The translations under genes were made by a program, and so were the position numbers. A stretch of 64,000 nt of DNA from Tricholoma matsutake. Its lineage: Eukaryota; Basidiomycota; Agaricomycetes; Agaricales; Tricholomataceae. Below the pieces are notes generated by a model, which saw only the letters and a list, made by a program, of their open reading frames with translations, made no database searches and was not told the origin of the DNA. Positions within the stretch are counted from its first letter, which is position 1, and each line of letters starts with the position of its first letter. Shown here one piece after another: positions 21,909 to 32,577 of this stretch. Location: the NCBI GenBank assembly GCA_026075535.2, contig AP026540.1, positions 6,634,001-6,698,000 on the forward strand. The letters run 5' to 3'.

Positions 21909-24900
21909 ATGCCCCATGCTCTTGACATCGTCCATACCTCCACCCATATTCTCGACGATGTGCAATATGCAGGGAGTCCTCAAGAATTGGAGCAAGCAGA
22001 AATCCCTCACGCCATCGGCGATGAACTTTCTATGCAAGATGTCAAGATATCTTCTTCACATAACGAATCTAGTCGTCGCAATTCTCTTCATTCTGAACAA
22101 GCAATAGATAATGCTAGTGTGCATAGTCTGCCCGTTGCACATGTAACCGATCCAGAACCACCTACAAACCGAAGGCCCTCGACAGCAAGGGGGGCGGAAT
22201 CTAGTGTTCCACCCCGTTCCCTATCTTCCCTGTCTCGCAGTCAAACTTCTCAGGAAGGCATGCCTATGCCTGAATCACATCGTAGATTGCGACACAGATC
22301 GGGAGCTGAAGTGGGTGATGACGTCTGCCCATCCCACCCAAGTCCCATTAATTAATATGCTTTTCTATCACAGCCGCGTTCCTCCAATAGGCTCTCTGGT
22401 TTCTTTACAAACCTCATTCATAGACGTGATCACCCGACAAATAGTACGATTCATGAAGACGCTCCACCTTCTACTCCCCGGGAAACATCAGAGACCCAGT
22501 CGCGACCATCTTCACCCATTCCCGCCAGACCGGTCACACCTCCACCTCCTTTGCCTCCCCCGACTCTTTCCGAGCTTGGTTTATCGCTCTCTGCTCTCAC
22601 CTCTGACCTTTCTCCGTCACATTTCAGTACGCCACCCTCCAGTGGTGCGTTCTTAGCCCCACACTATCTCTTACTTTGTCATGCACAAGGTTTGGATGTC
22701 CTACCGCTGGTATACCCCCCAGCTCCTCAGCCGTACGCCTTGGTACGCCGTGTCTGTTTTAAGAGTGTTGTTGTTATGGAGCATCGTGGAGTACTTGTTG
22801 CTATCGCTGGAAGGCGAGATGGGGTTCGTGTTTACGCATTGGAGGAGGTAAAAAGAGCCATAGAATGGCGTATTGATGTCGAAGTTAGGCGTGAACGCGA
22901 TCGCATTCGGAGGGAAACTGTGAAAAAGATCGTGATCGATAGTCTTGAGAATGGGCATGATTCTCGCAATTCGACGGAAAAGCCCGGAAAAGCTAGTCTA
23001 TCCACTCCACCTCCTGGCGAACCCGTCATCCGAAATGCCCTACTACGTAGGGGGTCTTATGGTCCGTTTCCGATTTCCTCACCCCCACCCCCACCCCCAC
23101 CATCAGCACCTATTGCCCCGCTAATACCTCGATCGCCTACCCCACGCGTCACCAGGAGGCCAAAGGTGCTTCAGTCTCAAGTACAAGTCCCTACGCCCGC
23201 CGAACATCCTCCTCCATACAGTAACCCATCGGAACTTACTGATCCGCCGCGGTTTCGAACGCAGCCTTCTACCGCCTCTCTCGCTCCTCGCTCTCGCAGG
23301 GGATCAGTCAGCGATGTATTGGCCGCCGCTCCGTCTCGTCGCAACCTGGATGGCAATAGGGTTCGTGATCCTGATTTGAAGTCTGATTGGGTAGAGTCAA
23401 GCGACGATGAAGCCATTGATATCGTAGCCGCAGCTTCCAGTGGTAGCCAGGCACTGGACGAACGGACATCTGTAAATGTTAGCGCAGCAGCTCCGGCAGT
23501 ATCCGTACATCCTGTACCAGTACTCAGCTCGACAACCTCCACGTCCACTCGAAGACGTAGACCTTCCAACCTTGATTTGACATTCTCCCGTACCAGTATG
23601 TCTGCGGCGCCACCCGAGCCGTCCCCAGTCCCGACACTGTTAACTCTGCGGCAGGCGCTCTCCAACTCCCCGCCAACGCTTCGAAATATACACACAATGG
23701 ACGTGATGCAAGATCCAGATACACCAGTTACGGACGATGATGATGGCGATGTTAATGGACGAATAAGTCTAGCACAAGCTTTATTTGAATCTAGAATACC
23801 CGATCTCCCACCGGCCGGAACAAGACGACCCCAAGAACCCATTCTAATTACGTCCTCTCACCCTGTTGCTACGGCAGATGATGAACAAGCCAGTAATCGT
23901 ACATCCGAAGAACCACTGTTGCCCGGTCCCTCGAGTAACAATGATCGGCCGGGACGGCGCGGTCGCTGGTCTGTACTACTTGGAAGTACAACTGTACCAA
24001 GTGCTAGCGAACCATTGATGTCCTCTCGTTCCTTGAGCACATCCATCGCGCCAGCAGTTAGAGAACACCCGATAACTCGATCCAACCTCTCCCGAACATC
24101 TACTGTTCGTCCATCAACATCACCAAATGAATCATCCTTGACGAGACCATTGACTGCTGGTGTTCCAGGACAGCCTGAGGCGACCCCTTCTATTATGTCG
24201 CCCCGAACTGCTCTGCCCTCTCGCTTCATTCCCCGCCTGATCACAAATGCGTTCAATGGTAGGAGATCTGATGACCGCCCTTTTTTGCCTATCCAAAAGA
24301 CTGTCGACAGTGATAGCTCAAAAAAAGACACTGGAACACCTCTGGTACCTCATGCCCCACCGCCAAAGCTCGAATATGTAAAGCTTCCTGGAACAAAAGG
24401 AGCTTTGGTGGTCAAAGCAGTCGAAACCGCCAAGAAGAGGTGAGTTTCGCTAGCTAACTTTCGGATCCTGTGCTGATGCGCGTTAAAAAGTTTCCTGGCT
24501 ATTCTTTGCGGTGAAAATGGAGAAAAGGTTGAGTTGTTTGCAGGAACATACCGCACAGCCCTGGGTCTTTCTCGAACCTTTATCCTGCCCGATTCTCCTC
24601 GATCCTTGGAGCTCCAGTTGCAAGGAGATGATCTTGTAGAGGTCTTCTTAGTCTTTTCGCAGAACGTCTTTGGACTTGAACCGGCCACCGTGCGAGTACG
24701 AGAAGTTAGGATAGGACGTGCAGAGCGCCGAGCAGCAAGGCGCCGAGCGCGCGAGATCCGATCAGGCGAAACACCTAATGATTCCGAGGCTGCTCTGGCT
24801 GAGGAAGATCTCAATGTCAACGTGAACATTGGTGTCTCAGTAGCTGGCAGTTCGACCGCTACAGGCAATGGGGATAGGCTCGAACGCTCACAAACACCCC

Positions 24901-26172
24901 CACTCATTCCAAATGAGCATCCGGATGCGCAGCCGGATTTGACACCCAGCGAAGCTCCTGCTACATCTTCCGTTGCTAATTCAGAAGAGCTCGTCGCTGT
25001 AGCTCGCATGGGTCCATATACCACCTTTCAGCAATTGAGTTTCGCACCGAAATTCCCGTTAGCATCTATTGCTGATGAATATATCATTCCACCAACATAC
25101 CCGAGCTTTTTAGAGTATCGAGCGACACACGAGCCGGAAGAAGGAAACAACACGGACTTGGCGCAGGTCCAATTCTCACCGCCAGGCCTTCCTGTCCCAG
25201 TGCCCACGGCTCCATCAAGATGGTTCTACCGCGACCCCAAGAATGTTGTGCACGGTAAGTTGATGTTGCTCGAACACAACAATACGCTAATCAAGGTCGA
25301 ATTCTCAAGGGCCATGGAAAGCAAGTTTAATGCAGGCGTGGTATAAAGATGGATTGCTTCCTCCGGACCTTCCTGTTAGAAGGGAAGAGGATGATGAATA
25401 TATGCTCCTCAAGGAAGTCAGACTGCAGTGTGTTGATCCGACCCATCCCTTTCGCTGTCCTCCGACCCCCATCGCATCCACTCCCATGCCTGCAGCAAGC
25501 TTCGCAGAGGGTGACAAACCTCTTCTCCCTCCCATATCCCTCTTGTCTCAGCCTCGTCATTTTGGTCCCCCTGCATTGTTCTTCTCTTCCCGCGGGGGAC
25601 ATAGTACCGCCATTGTTGATGCGCGTGGACGGTCTGTGCTGAAGGGTAGATTCTTTTGGAGTCCAGACGAGATGGACGAAGAATCCAAGCCTGCAGCAAT
25701 GGTAAGAATGGGGGACGTAAAACGTCTGGAAGCTTTTGACGTTCACGATCGCGCTGTTCTAGTTGCCATGCGACGAGGAGGGCTCGAGGCTGTGGACTTG
25801 AGTGATGCTTTACTCAAACCGGCTGACGAATCTCGAACTGTGTTGCCACAGTTCTCTTCGTCTCATGCGAATACCAACAGACGTGCCCCGTTTGTGTGGA
25901 AGATTGGGACACCTGTTTCATCCTCCCCGACGTCAGCTACCATCCTTTCATCAAAGGGGAAAGGAGGTCATGGTTCTCTCGGCACGAAAAAACCGAGCTC
26001 TGGATCAACGAAATCTCCTTCAGGCAGGACAGAATTCTCAGTAGGTGATGTGGAGTCGGATACTCACGATGAAGTGTTCTTTCTTGGCCGAAAGGATAAC
26101 GAGATTTACTTCTGCGAACGAAATGCCGGTTTTTTCCGTATTTTGAGACTTTGTCCTGATTCTTTGCAATGA
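21909..26172 (+). CDS. Large protein with CNH-like segments and a GYF domain
   Basis: Not a protein I recognise as a whole. After a Ser-rich N-terminus and a proline-rich stretch, residues encoded at about 22640-22900 look like part of a CNH or similar beta-propeller (LLLCHAQGLDVLPLVYP, VLVAIAGRRDGVRVYALEEV). Then come about 500 disordered residues, a second ordered block after intron 24441-24490 (FLAILCGENGEKVELFAGTY, GDDLVEVFLVFSQNVFGLEP), and a GYF domain split by intron 25255-25309 (WFYRDPKNVVHGPWKASLMQ, WYKDGLLPPDLPVRR). The end returns to propeller-like sequence (DRAVLVAMRRGGLEAVDLSD, NEIYFCERNAGFFRILRL). GYF domains bind proline-rich peptides, and the protein itself carries poly-proline. 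The start is the first in-frame ATG, 150 nt from the divergent dehydrogenase. The first intron donor near 22311 is uncertain. Confidence 0.68.
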
Positions 26173-26334
26173 TCTGGATGGTTGCATGCCTGACATGACA
26201 TAGAAAGCAAGTAATTTACTCTGAGACTTTACGTGATGTATACTGGTGTCATATTTATTTGTATAAACTTGTATACATGACGAAGTTCAAGCTAGAATTT
26301 GTCTTTCAGGTATCGTTTGAGAGCACCATCCACT

Positions 26335-28966
26335 TTAAAGTTTCGCAACCGTCTTCCGTAATTCGGTCTTGAGTATCTTGCCAGTTGAAGTTTTCTGAAC
26401 GCATCATACCCCTTTGAGTCTCTGCGACGGCAACGAAGTGCTGCAGCTTACAGGTAGCTCCGATACAACTTCCACCCACTCTGGACATGCAAACCCAGGT
26501 AATTTGGATTTCGCGTGTTGTTTGAGTTCCTCGGAAAATTCGTGGTGGCGACCTAACCACTGAGCCGCATGTTGCGGATGTAAAATAACAAAAGCCATAG
26601 GCCGTTCACCCCATTTCGAGTGACTTCTTGCCACTACAGTAACTTCTAAAACGTGAGGGTGAGTCGCGAGTTCTACGAACGGATATTAGATAACATATGC
26701 CATGGATAAGTGCCCAAGCCCACCTTGTTCAATGGCCAAACTTGACGCGTTCTTGCAACAAGGTCAAGTCAATGCGTGTCACCGTAAGACACGGATACTT
26801 ACCTCCCCGCCGGATATAATAATGTCCTTACTTCTATCCATGATGGCAATTGATCCATCGGCATGCCAGACCGCCAAGTCGCCAGACCTGAAAGCACCGC
26901 CCCGAAAAGCCTTTTCTGTGGCTTGAGCATCACGGAAGTACTAACGTCACCAGAAACAAGTGAGCGTCGGCTGCCTGACAACCGCAAAAAGACCACCAAC
27001 TTCTTTCATAACGATATTACCCTTTGTGACAACTTCTCCCAGTGTCTTACCATCCCGCGGGACATCTATGAGCTCTATATCGCTTGACCTTTCACCGGGA
27101 GGGTATACGACTCGCACTTCTTGAGCCGTTGCAAAGGCATGTCCTTGTCTGGCAAGGAGCCTTGCCCGCTGCTCCAGAGGCAACGAACTCCAACTAGGGT
27201 GATCATAACTTCGTGTGAACGGACCATACGTCTGACAAGGCTTTCAAAAGTGCTATGCATCAGAAAGGAGAGAAGATACCTCGCTAGATGAGAGGATAAG
27301 ACTGAGTAACTAGTGAATACGATTCGATAATCGGGAAACACACGTTAAGCCGTAAACATGAACGGGTTTGATGCCTTTTTGTTCCAAACCGGCGATGAGA
27401 TGAGGGGTCGGAGCAGCTCCAGCTTGAGATGTTTTAGTTCATAGAAACAGGTAAGTCACAGAATAGTTCAAACCTATGATCGCGGTAACAGGCTGTGGAA
27501 GTTTCCCTGCAGAGGAATCATTGATGATACCGATCTAAGGCATATAGTAGTGTCCTGTTCAGAAGATCGACGGTGTACTGAGCAACACACCTGGACAGTA
27601 GGAGCACCACAATAATGGGTTACACCAGAGTGTAACAAGTGGTTCCAAATGTGCGTAAAATTGACTGTTCTCAGGGTGATCTTCATGAAATTAGCATATA
27701 CATAACATTGATTATTGTTATGCCTCACTTGCGTCGCAAAAGCGAACACATTTGCCCAAGGGTATGTCCATCCAGCAGCATGGAACATCGGCAAAATCCT
27801 GCGACAACGAATGTCAGAAACTCTGGAGGCATAGTGGATGTATGGGCATACCACAAGTAGGTCGAATCCCGATTAAGTCTGGAGGATGAGTCAAAACCGA
27901 TGTGGAAGAATTTCTGAATTTACTCACCGGCCCTCATATGCATTCGCAATGGCAGCCAAATAAGAGCCTGGATCAAACAAAGTCAATAATGAATCACATG
28001 CAGATTGTCAACTATACCTCGGAGTGTTGTAACAACTCCCTTGGGCTTGAGTCACGTCAAGATCCGAAGCTTCCTTAGAAATATAGTAACATACTCTTCC
28101 GGTGGTGCCGGATCTAGGCCAATATAAATTGAAGAACAATGGTCAAGCTCCAAACATACGTATAGCACAAGACACATGCTGCGTTTTCATCTGGCTCAGC
28201 ATCCAAACCTGCCCATCCCATTTCACGACTAAAGATTCGACCGTTGCTGAGAAACCTCTCATAGGGATCTTCAGGCTTCCCTGTATCTTGAGAAATGATA
28301 GTTGGAATGTTCGTGCCTTGGATAAGGTGGGTATATTCGTGGTCCACCAGTATTAAGCGGGAGCCGCTGTGCTCCAGAATGTATGCCACTTCCTGTGGAT
28401 TGAGTCGAGTGTTAATGGTGGTCAAGATTGCTCTGGCAGCAAGAACGCCAAAATGGGCATCTACGACTGCGTGAGACGACCGAGGAATAAGATTAATCGC
28501 AAGATGAACCTGCTATGAGAGGTCTGGGACGCATTTGTGACCGGACATCATTGAAAGGGCGGACACTCACGAATTAGGTGCAATAACCGCGACACGATCT
28601 CCAGGTTTTATTCCAACTCGTAATAGGCCGTATGCTAAATTCTGTACACGTTGAGCCCTACCAGCATGGTTATTACCTACGATCTACCAGGCATTATTCT
28701 GTCAGGAGACTGACCAAACAGCAAAAGAGTAGAAGACCGGATGGGTGACATCTGGATGCGCGAGCGCAAGTTTATCTGGATAGATCTCTGCCGCGCGCAG
28801 AAGAAAATCGAGGGGATTCTGGGGAAGATATCAGTTTAGAGGTGAATGACAGTTTGCTTCTCACCAAAGGATGGAAATTGACTGGAGATTCAATCGGCTG
28901 TTTGAGTCTGAGGCTAGGATTTGGAGGAGGAATGCTGGCAGAAGTTGGAGTAAAGTCGGAAGACAT
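26335..28966 (-). CDS. AMP-dependent acyl-CoA synthetase, probably peroxisomal
   Basis: Adenylate-forming enzyme (ANL superfamily) that makes acyl-AMP then acyl-CoA. Visible are [19 protein letters not shown], the A3 phosphate-binding motif [94 protein letters not shown] and [15 protein letters not shown] with the C-terminal catalytic lysine. The A3 core sits on a 19-nt exon (28095-28113). The last three residues AKL fit a PTS1 peroxisomal signal. At least ten introns are required, and joins around 27600-28080 and 28440-28800 are approximate. The order of motifs fits medium-chain or aromatic acyl-CoA synthetases of the plant AAE type; the substrate cannot be named. It is divergent from the lyase gene. 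Confidence 0.85.
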
Positions 28967-29094
28967 GAATTCGAATTGGAGCTTGAAGGTTGTCACCCCC
29001 ACGTGATATGTGCAGCTTCAAAGCTTCAACGTCAACCGCCATGCATTCATGTCAACCTAGTCAGCCTCGTCTCTTTTTATCTTGACTTTCACCA
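28967..29094. promoter_or_regulatory. Divergent promoter with CACGTG E-box
   Basis: The 128-nt gap between the acyl-CoA synthetase and the alginate-lyase-like gene contains CACGTG at 29000-29005. This palindrome is bound by bHLH factors in fungi and could serve both genes. Confidence 0.4.
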
Positions 29095-31259
29095 ATGATG
29101 TATTCCAGATTCTCTGTCGCAACTGCTCTTCAGGCAATTGTCCTTCCTGCATTAGGTCCGCCCTTTCTTCGACCCTTGACCGAGCTCACTTATCAGATAT
29201 AGGCGATCCAATCGATTGGATCAATATCGACTATGTCGTCCAGCGTGCATTTGCAAATAGTCGTTCCAATACAGCCGATGCTCAAGATACAATTATGCGT
29301 TTAGCTCAAAGTTCATCTTCGCGTGGTACTTGGAGTACAGCTGCTCGTAAATATTTTCCGCCTGTGGCTGACAATCTCCATCCTTAGGTGTGACCAATGG
29401 GAGAGATGTACTGCCTCCTAGCGGAGACCCTCGTGATTATCTGAGTTGGGCTCCGTAGTCAGTTCAGTATAAGTCTTCATCCTCACATGCTTTAATTTGC
29501 TCCCATACAGTCACTGGCCAGACTGCAACTGGTGCGCGACCGTCGGCCGTTCTCACCTGGTTCATTCTGGGGACGAAGTCAACGCTACATCTCCTGACAG
29601 TAGCAATGAGCATCCCGATAGCTCTTCAGCACTTTCGGACGAAGTTAGCCTCCGAGAAGAAGACGTCAAGCAAGATGGCCAAGAGGAAAGAGAAGAGCCT
29701 TCACTTCAAGACTCAGCTCCACATCGTTCAAGCAACGAGATGCGCCGATCTAGAGGTTTTGTAGTCAGGAGAAATGATATCTCTACACCTAAAATCTATT
29801 CTTCTGCGGCCACGTTCGAGGAAGCCGATTACCTCCCTCAAATGCCACTGGGCGGACCGCTTACACTGCCTACCCCCCTGCCTAGCAATATTGTTTCGTC
29901 TCCTTCTACCCACGACTCCGCTTCTCAGACGACAGACCCTCCGGGTAGTAACACTCATGGGCCTGCTCAAGCTGCAGCTAAGACTAGCAGAATGTCATGC
30001 ACTCCTTCGCCAACTGAGAGCCTTCCGCCTAGCGCAAGTACGTGATCGTCATTCATCCTTAATTTCAACGATCGAGTAGTGCTCTACATAGCTTGGACAA
30101 CCTGCCCATACGTCGTTCGCGATGGTCGGGTTAACCCAGATGTTCAAACTCTAAATGGCCCCGGAGCAATTAACGGCATCTCCCAGGCTGTTATCTGCAA
30201 TGCGATGGCATATGCCATTTCGAATTCGACAGTATATCCACGAAACTTCGTCCGATTCATCGATGCTTTCTTCCTTGACGAATCTACACGCATGCATCCC
30301 GACATGAACTACGGTCAGATTGTTCGTGGCCCTGGAGCCAAAGGCTCTTCTGGAACATGGTGTGGTATTTTGGATTTAAGGGGTATAGTGAAGGTAGTCA
30401 ACGGTATTCTTATCATGAAGGGCATGCGGAGCCCAGATTGGACCATCGAAAGGGATCAATCCATGAACAGTTGGATAACCCAATATGCGGAATGGCTGAC
30501 CCAAAGTAACCTCGGAAAGGAGGCAGCCTCGCGTCCAAAGTACGTAAATATCTAGCTCTGTCTTTAAAGCGAGATGACCGACAACTCGTAGCAATCATGC
30601 ATCTTTCTATGTCTCGCAGGTTGCTGCAACTAAGTTATACGTTGGTGATCGAAATGGAGCGGCCGCTATCTTGAAAAATTATTTCAGCTCCCAGTTCCTT
30701 GATCAAATTGCAAAGTCTGGAGAGCAACCGTTCGAAGCAGTTCGTACCCGTCCGTTCCATTATCGATGCTTTGGGCTCGAAGCTATGATAGTGAGTTTTC
30801 GCAGTGATGTCTTCTCCATGACTTACACTGGCCTTGTCATAGACCAATGCAAAGCTGGGCGACGAGCTTGGATTGAACTTTTGGACCGCTAGATCCAGAT
30901 ACGGTGCGACTATACAAACAGCTGTGGACTACACCATGAATATCGATCCTAAATCCGAAGACGTCACTGAGCTTGTTCCTCATATTGCAGCAATTGCAGC
31001 GGCATATGGAGACCCAATGGGAAAATATGCGAAATTTTTGGAGAAAACGATTCCAAATTATCAGTCAAGGCCTTTCTTTTTTTATGATCAGACGATGGCA
31101 CTTCCGGTATCTAGGATGAACGGGCATGCAGAGAGGGCAGATACTTCCCGCGGTATGGTTTCTTTCGAGTGCTCAGAGATCTTGAAGGGGAAAATGCTTG
31201 AGATAGACGCCGGGGTATATGTGACATGCGAGGAAATGGTGCCGTATTACGAGATGTAG
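29095..31259 (+). CDS. Secreted alginate lyase-fold protein with internal low-complexity insertion
   Basis: Member of the fungal alginate_lyase (chondroitin AC/alginate lyase toroid) group, probably secreted; the real substrate in fungi is unknown. Residues from MMYSRFSVATALQAIVLPAL form a signal peptide, then DPIDWINIDYVVQRAFANS, GDPRDYLSWAPHWPDCNWC, CPYVVRDGRVNPDVQTLNGP, FIDAFFLDESTRMHPDMNYG, GILDLRGIVKVVNGILIMKG, LGLNFWTARSRYGATIQTAV and AAYGDPMGKYAKFLEKTI. Introns start near 29152, 29347, 29457, 30038, 30541 and 30790, and all preserve frame. Between CNWC and CPYV lies an insertion of about 150 residues rich in S, P, E and T with dibasic sites (MRRSRG, VVRRND). It lies 94 nt upstream of Rab5 on the same strand. 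Confidence 0.78.
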
Positions 31260-31353
31260 ACAGTTTTGTAGGACAAGCAAGCATGAACAAACAGATCTCA
31301 TCCCGTTCATCTCCATCTTGTTCCATTCCATTGTCTTTCTTCCTTCATAAGTC

Positions 31354-32425
31354 ATGTCCGACTCTGCCTCTGGTTCCGTCGATAAATCTGTCCAAGTAAA
31401 GCTGGTCCTTCTGGGTGAGCATATCATCTTTGTTTGCATCTTTCTGCAACCATCTCTTCTGCTGTTGTGGCCCACTTTTATGCCATTCGAATAGAAAAAT
31501 GTTTCCTTGAAACTGACGTCGTTGTACCTACATTTATCAGGGGAAGCCGCTGTAGGCAAATCATCTGTGGTCCTTCGATTCGTATGTCGAAACGACTTCC
31601 GCAGCTGTGGCCCTTCACTGAGTTCTTCATTTGGTGGTGCAGGTTTCCAACGAATTCCAACCCAACAAAGAGCCCACCATTGGTGCCGCCTTCCTCACTC
31701 AAAAATGTCGTCTCGAAGACCGTGTTTTACGATATGAGATCTGGGACACGGCCGGGCAAGAACGGTTCCATTCACTTGCTGTGCGTCTTGCTGTGCTCCT
31801 TTTCCGTCGTCACGTTCTCATTCTTGTACAGCCCATGTATTATCGTAATGCTCAGGCTGCGGTTGTGGTGTACGATGTAACAAAGGCGACAAGTTTGGAG
31901 AAAGCCAAGTCGTGGGTGAAGGAGCTTCAACGGCAGGCAAACCCTAATATCGTCATTGCGCTCGCCGGAAACAAAGTCGATCTTGTCCAATCTTCAACTT
32001 CTTCATCCGGCCCCACTGCGTCTTCGGAATCTGAAGACGAAGCAGATGACGCAACGGCTACACCCGGAGAAACGCTTGGTGCGTCGGGGAACGAGCCCGA
32101 AAGCCTGCGACAAGTGCCCAGAGAAGAAGCACAGGCATACGCCACAGAGGCTGGATTGCTTTTCTTCGAGACCAGTGCCAGGACAGGGGAGGGTATTGTT
32201 GACATTTTTACGGAGATTGGTAAGTCTATCGTATCTTTCAGAGTAACTCCCTATTCGAACTAGTGTTTTGCAGCTAAGAAGATACCCATCGAGCACATCT
32301 TGGCAGCAACTCGGGGTACTGGTCGATCAAATGCTAGCGGCAGTCGTGCAAATGGTGCTGGACAGACAGGCAATGTCAATCTCGATGAGAATGCAGCCAA
32401 ACCAAAGGATGCATGCAATTGTTGA
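31354..32425 (+). CDS. YPT51: Rab5-type small GTPase (Ypt51/Vps21)
   Basis: Early-endosome GTPase controlling fusion and endocytic sorting. All G motifs are present: [16 protein letters not shown] (G1), the switch I threonine in [28 protein letters not shown] (G3), GNKVD (G4) and FFETSARTG (G5). Four introns (near 31414, 31582, 31781 and 32221) restore an uninterrupted Rab5 frame. Between NKVDLV and [18 protein letters not shown] there is an acidic, Ser-rich insertion of about 40 residues. The protein ends in CNC, a C-x-C geranylgeranylation signal like yeast Vps21. Length is about 250 codons, against about 210-215 for compact Rab5 proteins, because of the insertion. It converges on the arrestin-like gene. 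Confidence 0.93.
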
Positions 32426-32577
32426 GGCTGCATGGATTTCCCATTTCTTGTATATGTATTTGGAGGACTTTCTACTAGTTTAAATGTTGACTTCTTTAGC
32501 CTATACATGCGATATCTATCCATCCTGACAGTACATAATGCCAACGTCTATTTTCTACGAACACCAATCTGACAGAC

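Noticed and set aside
23076..23106. CCCCCA tandem repeat as a regulatory element
   Set aside because: It lies in the coding frame of the CNH/GYF protein and encodes poly-proline.
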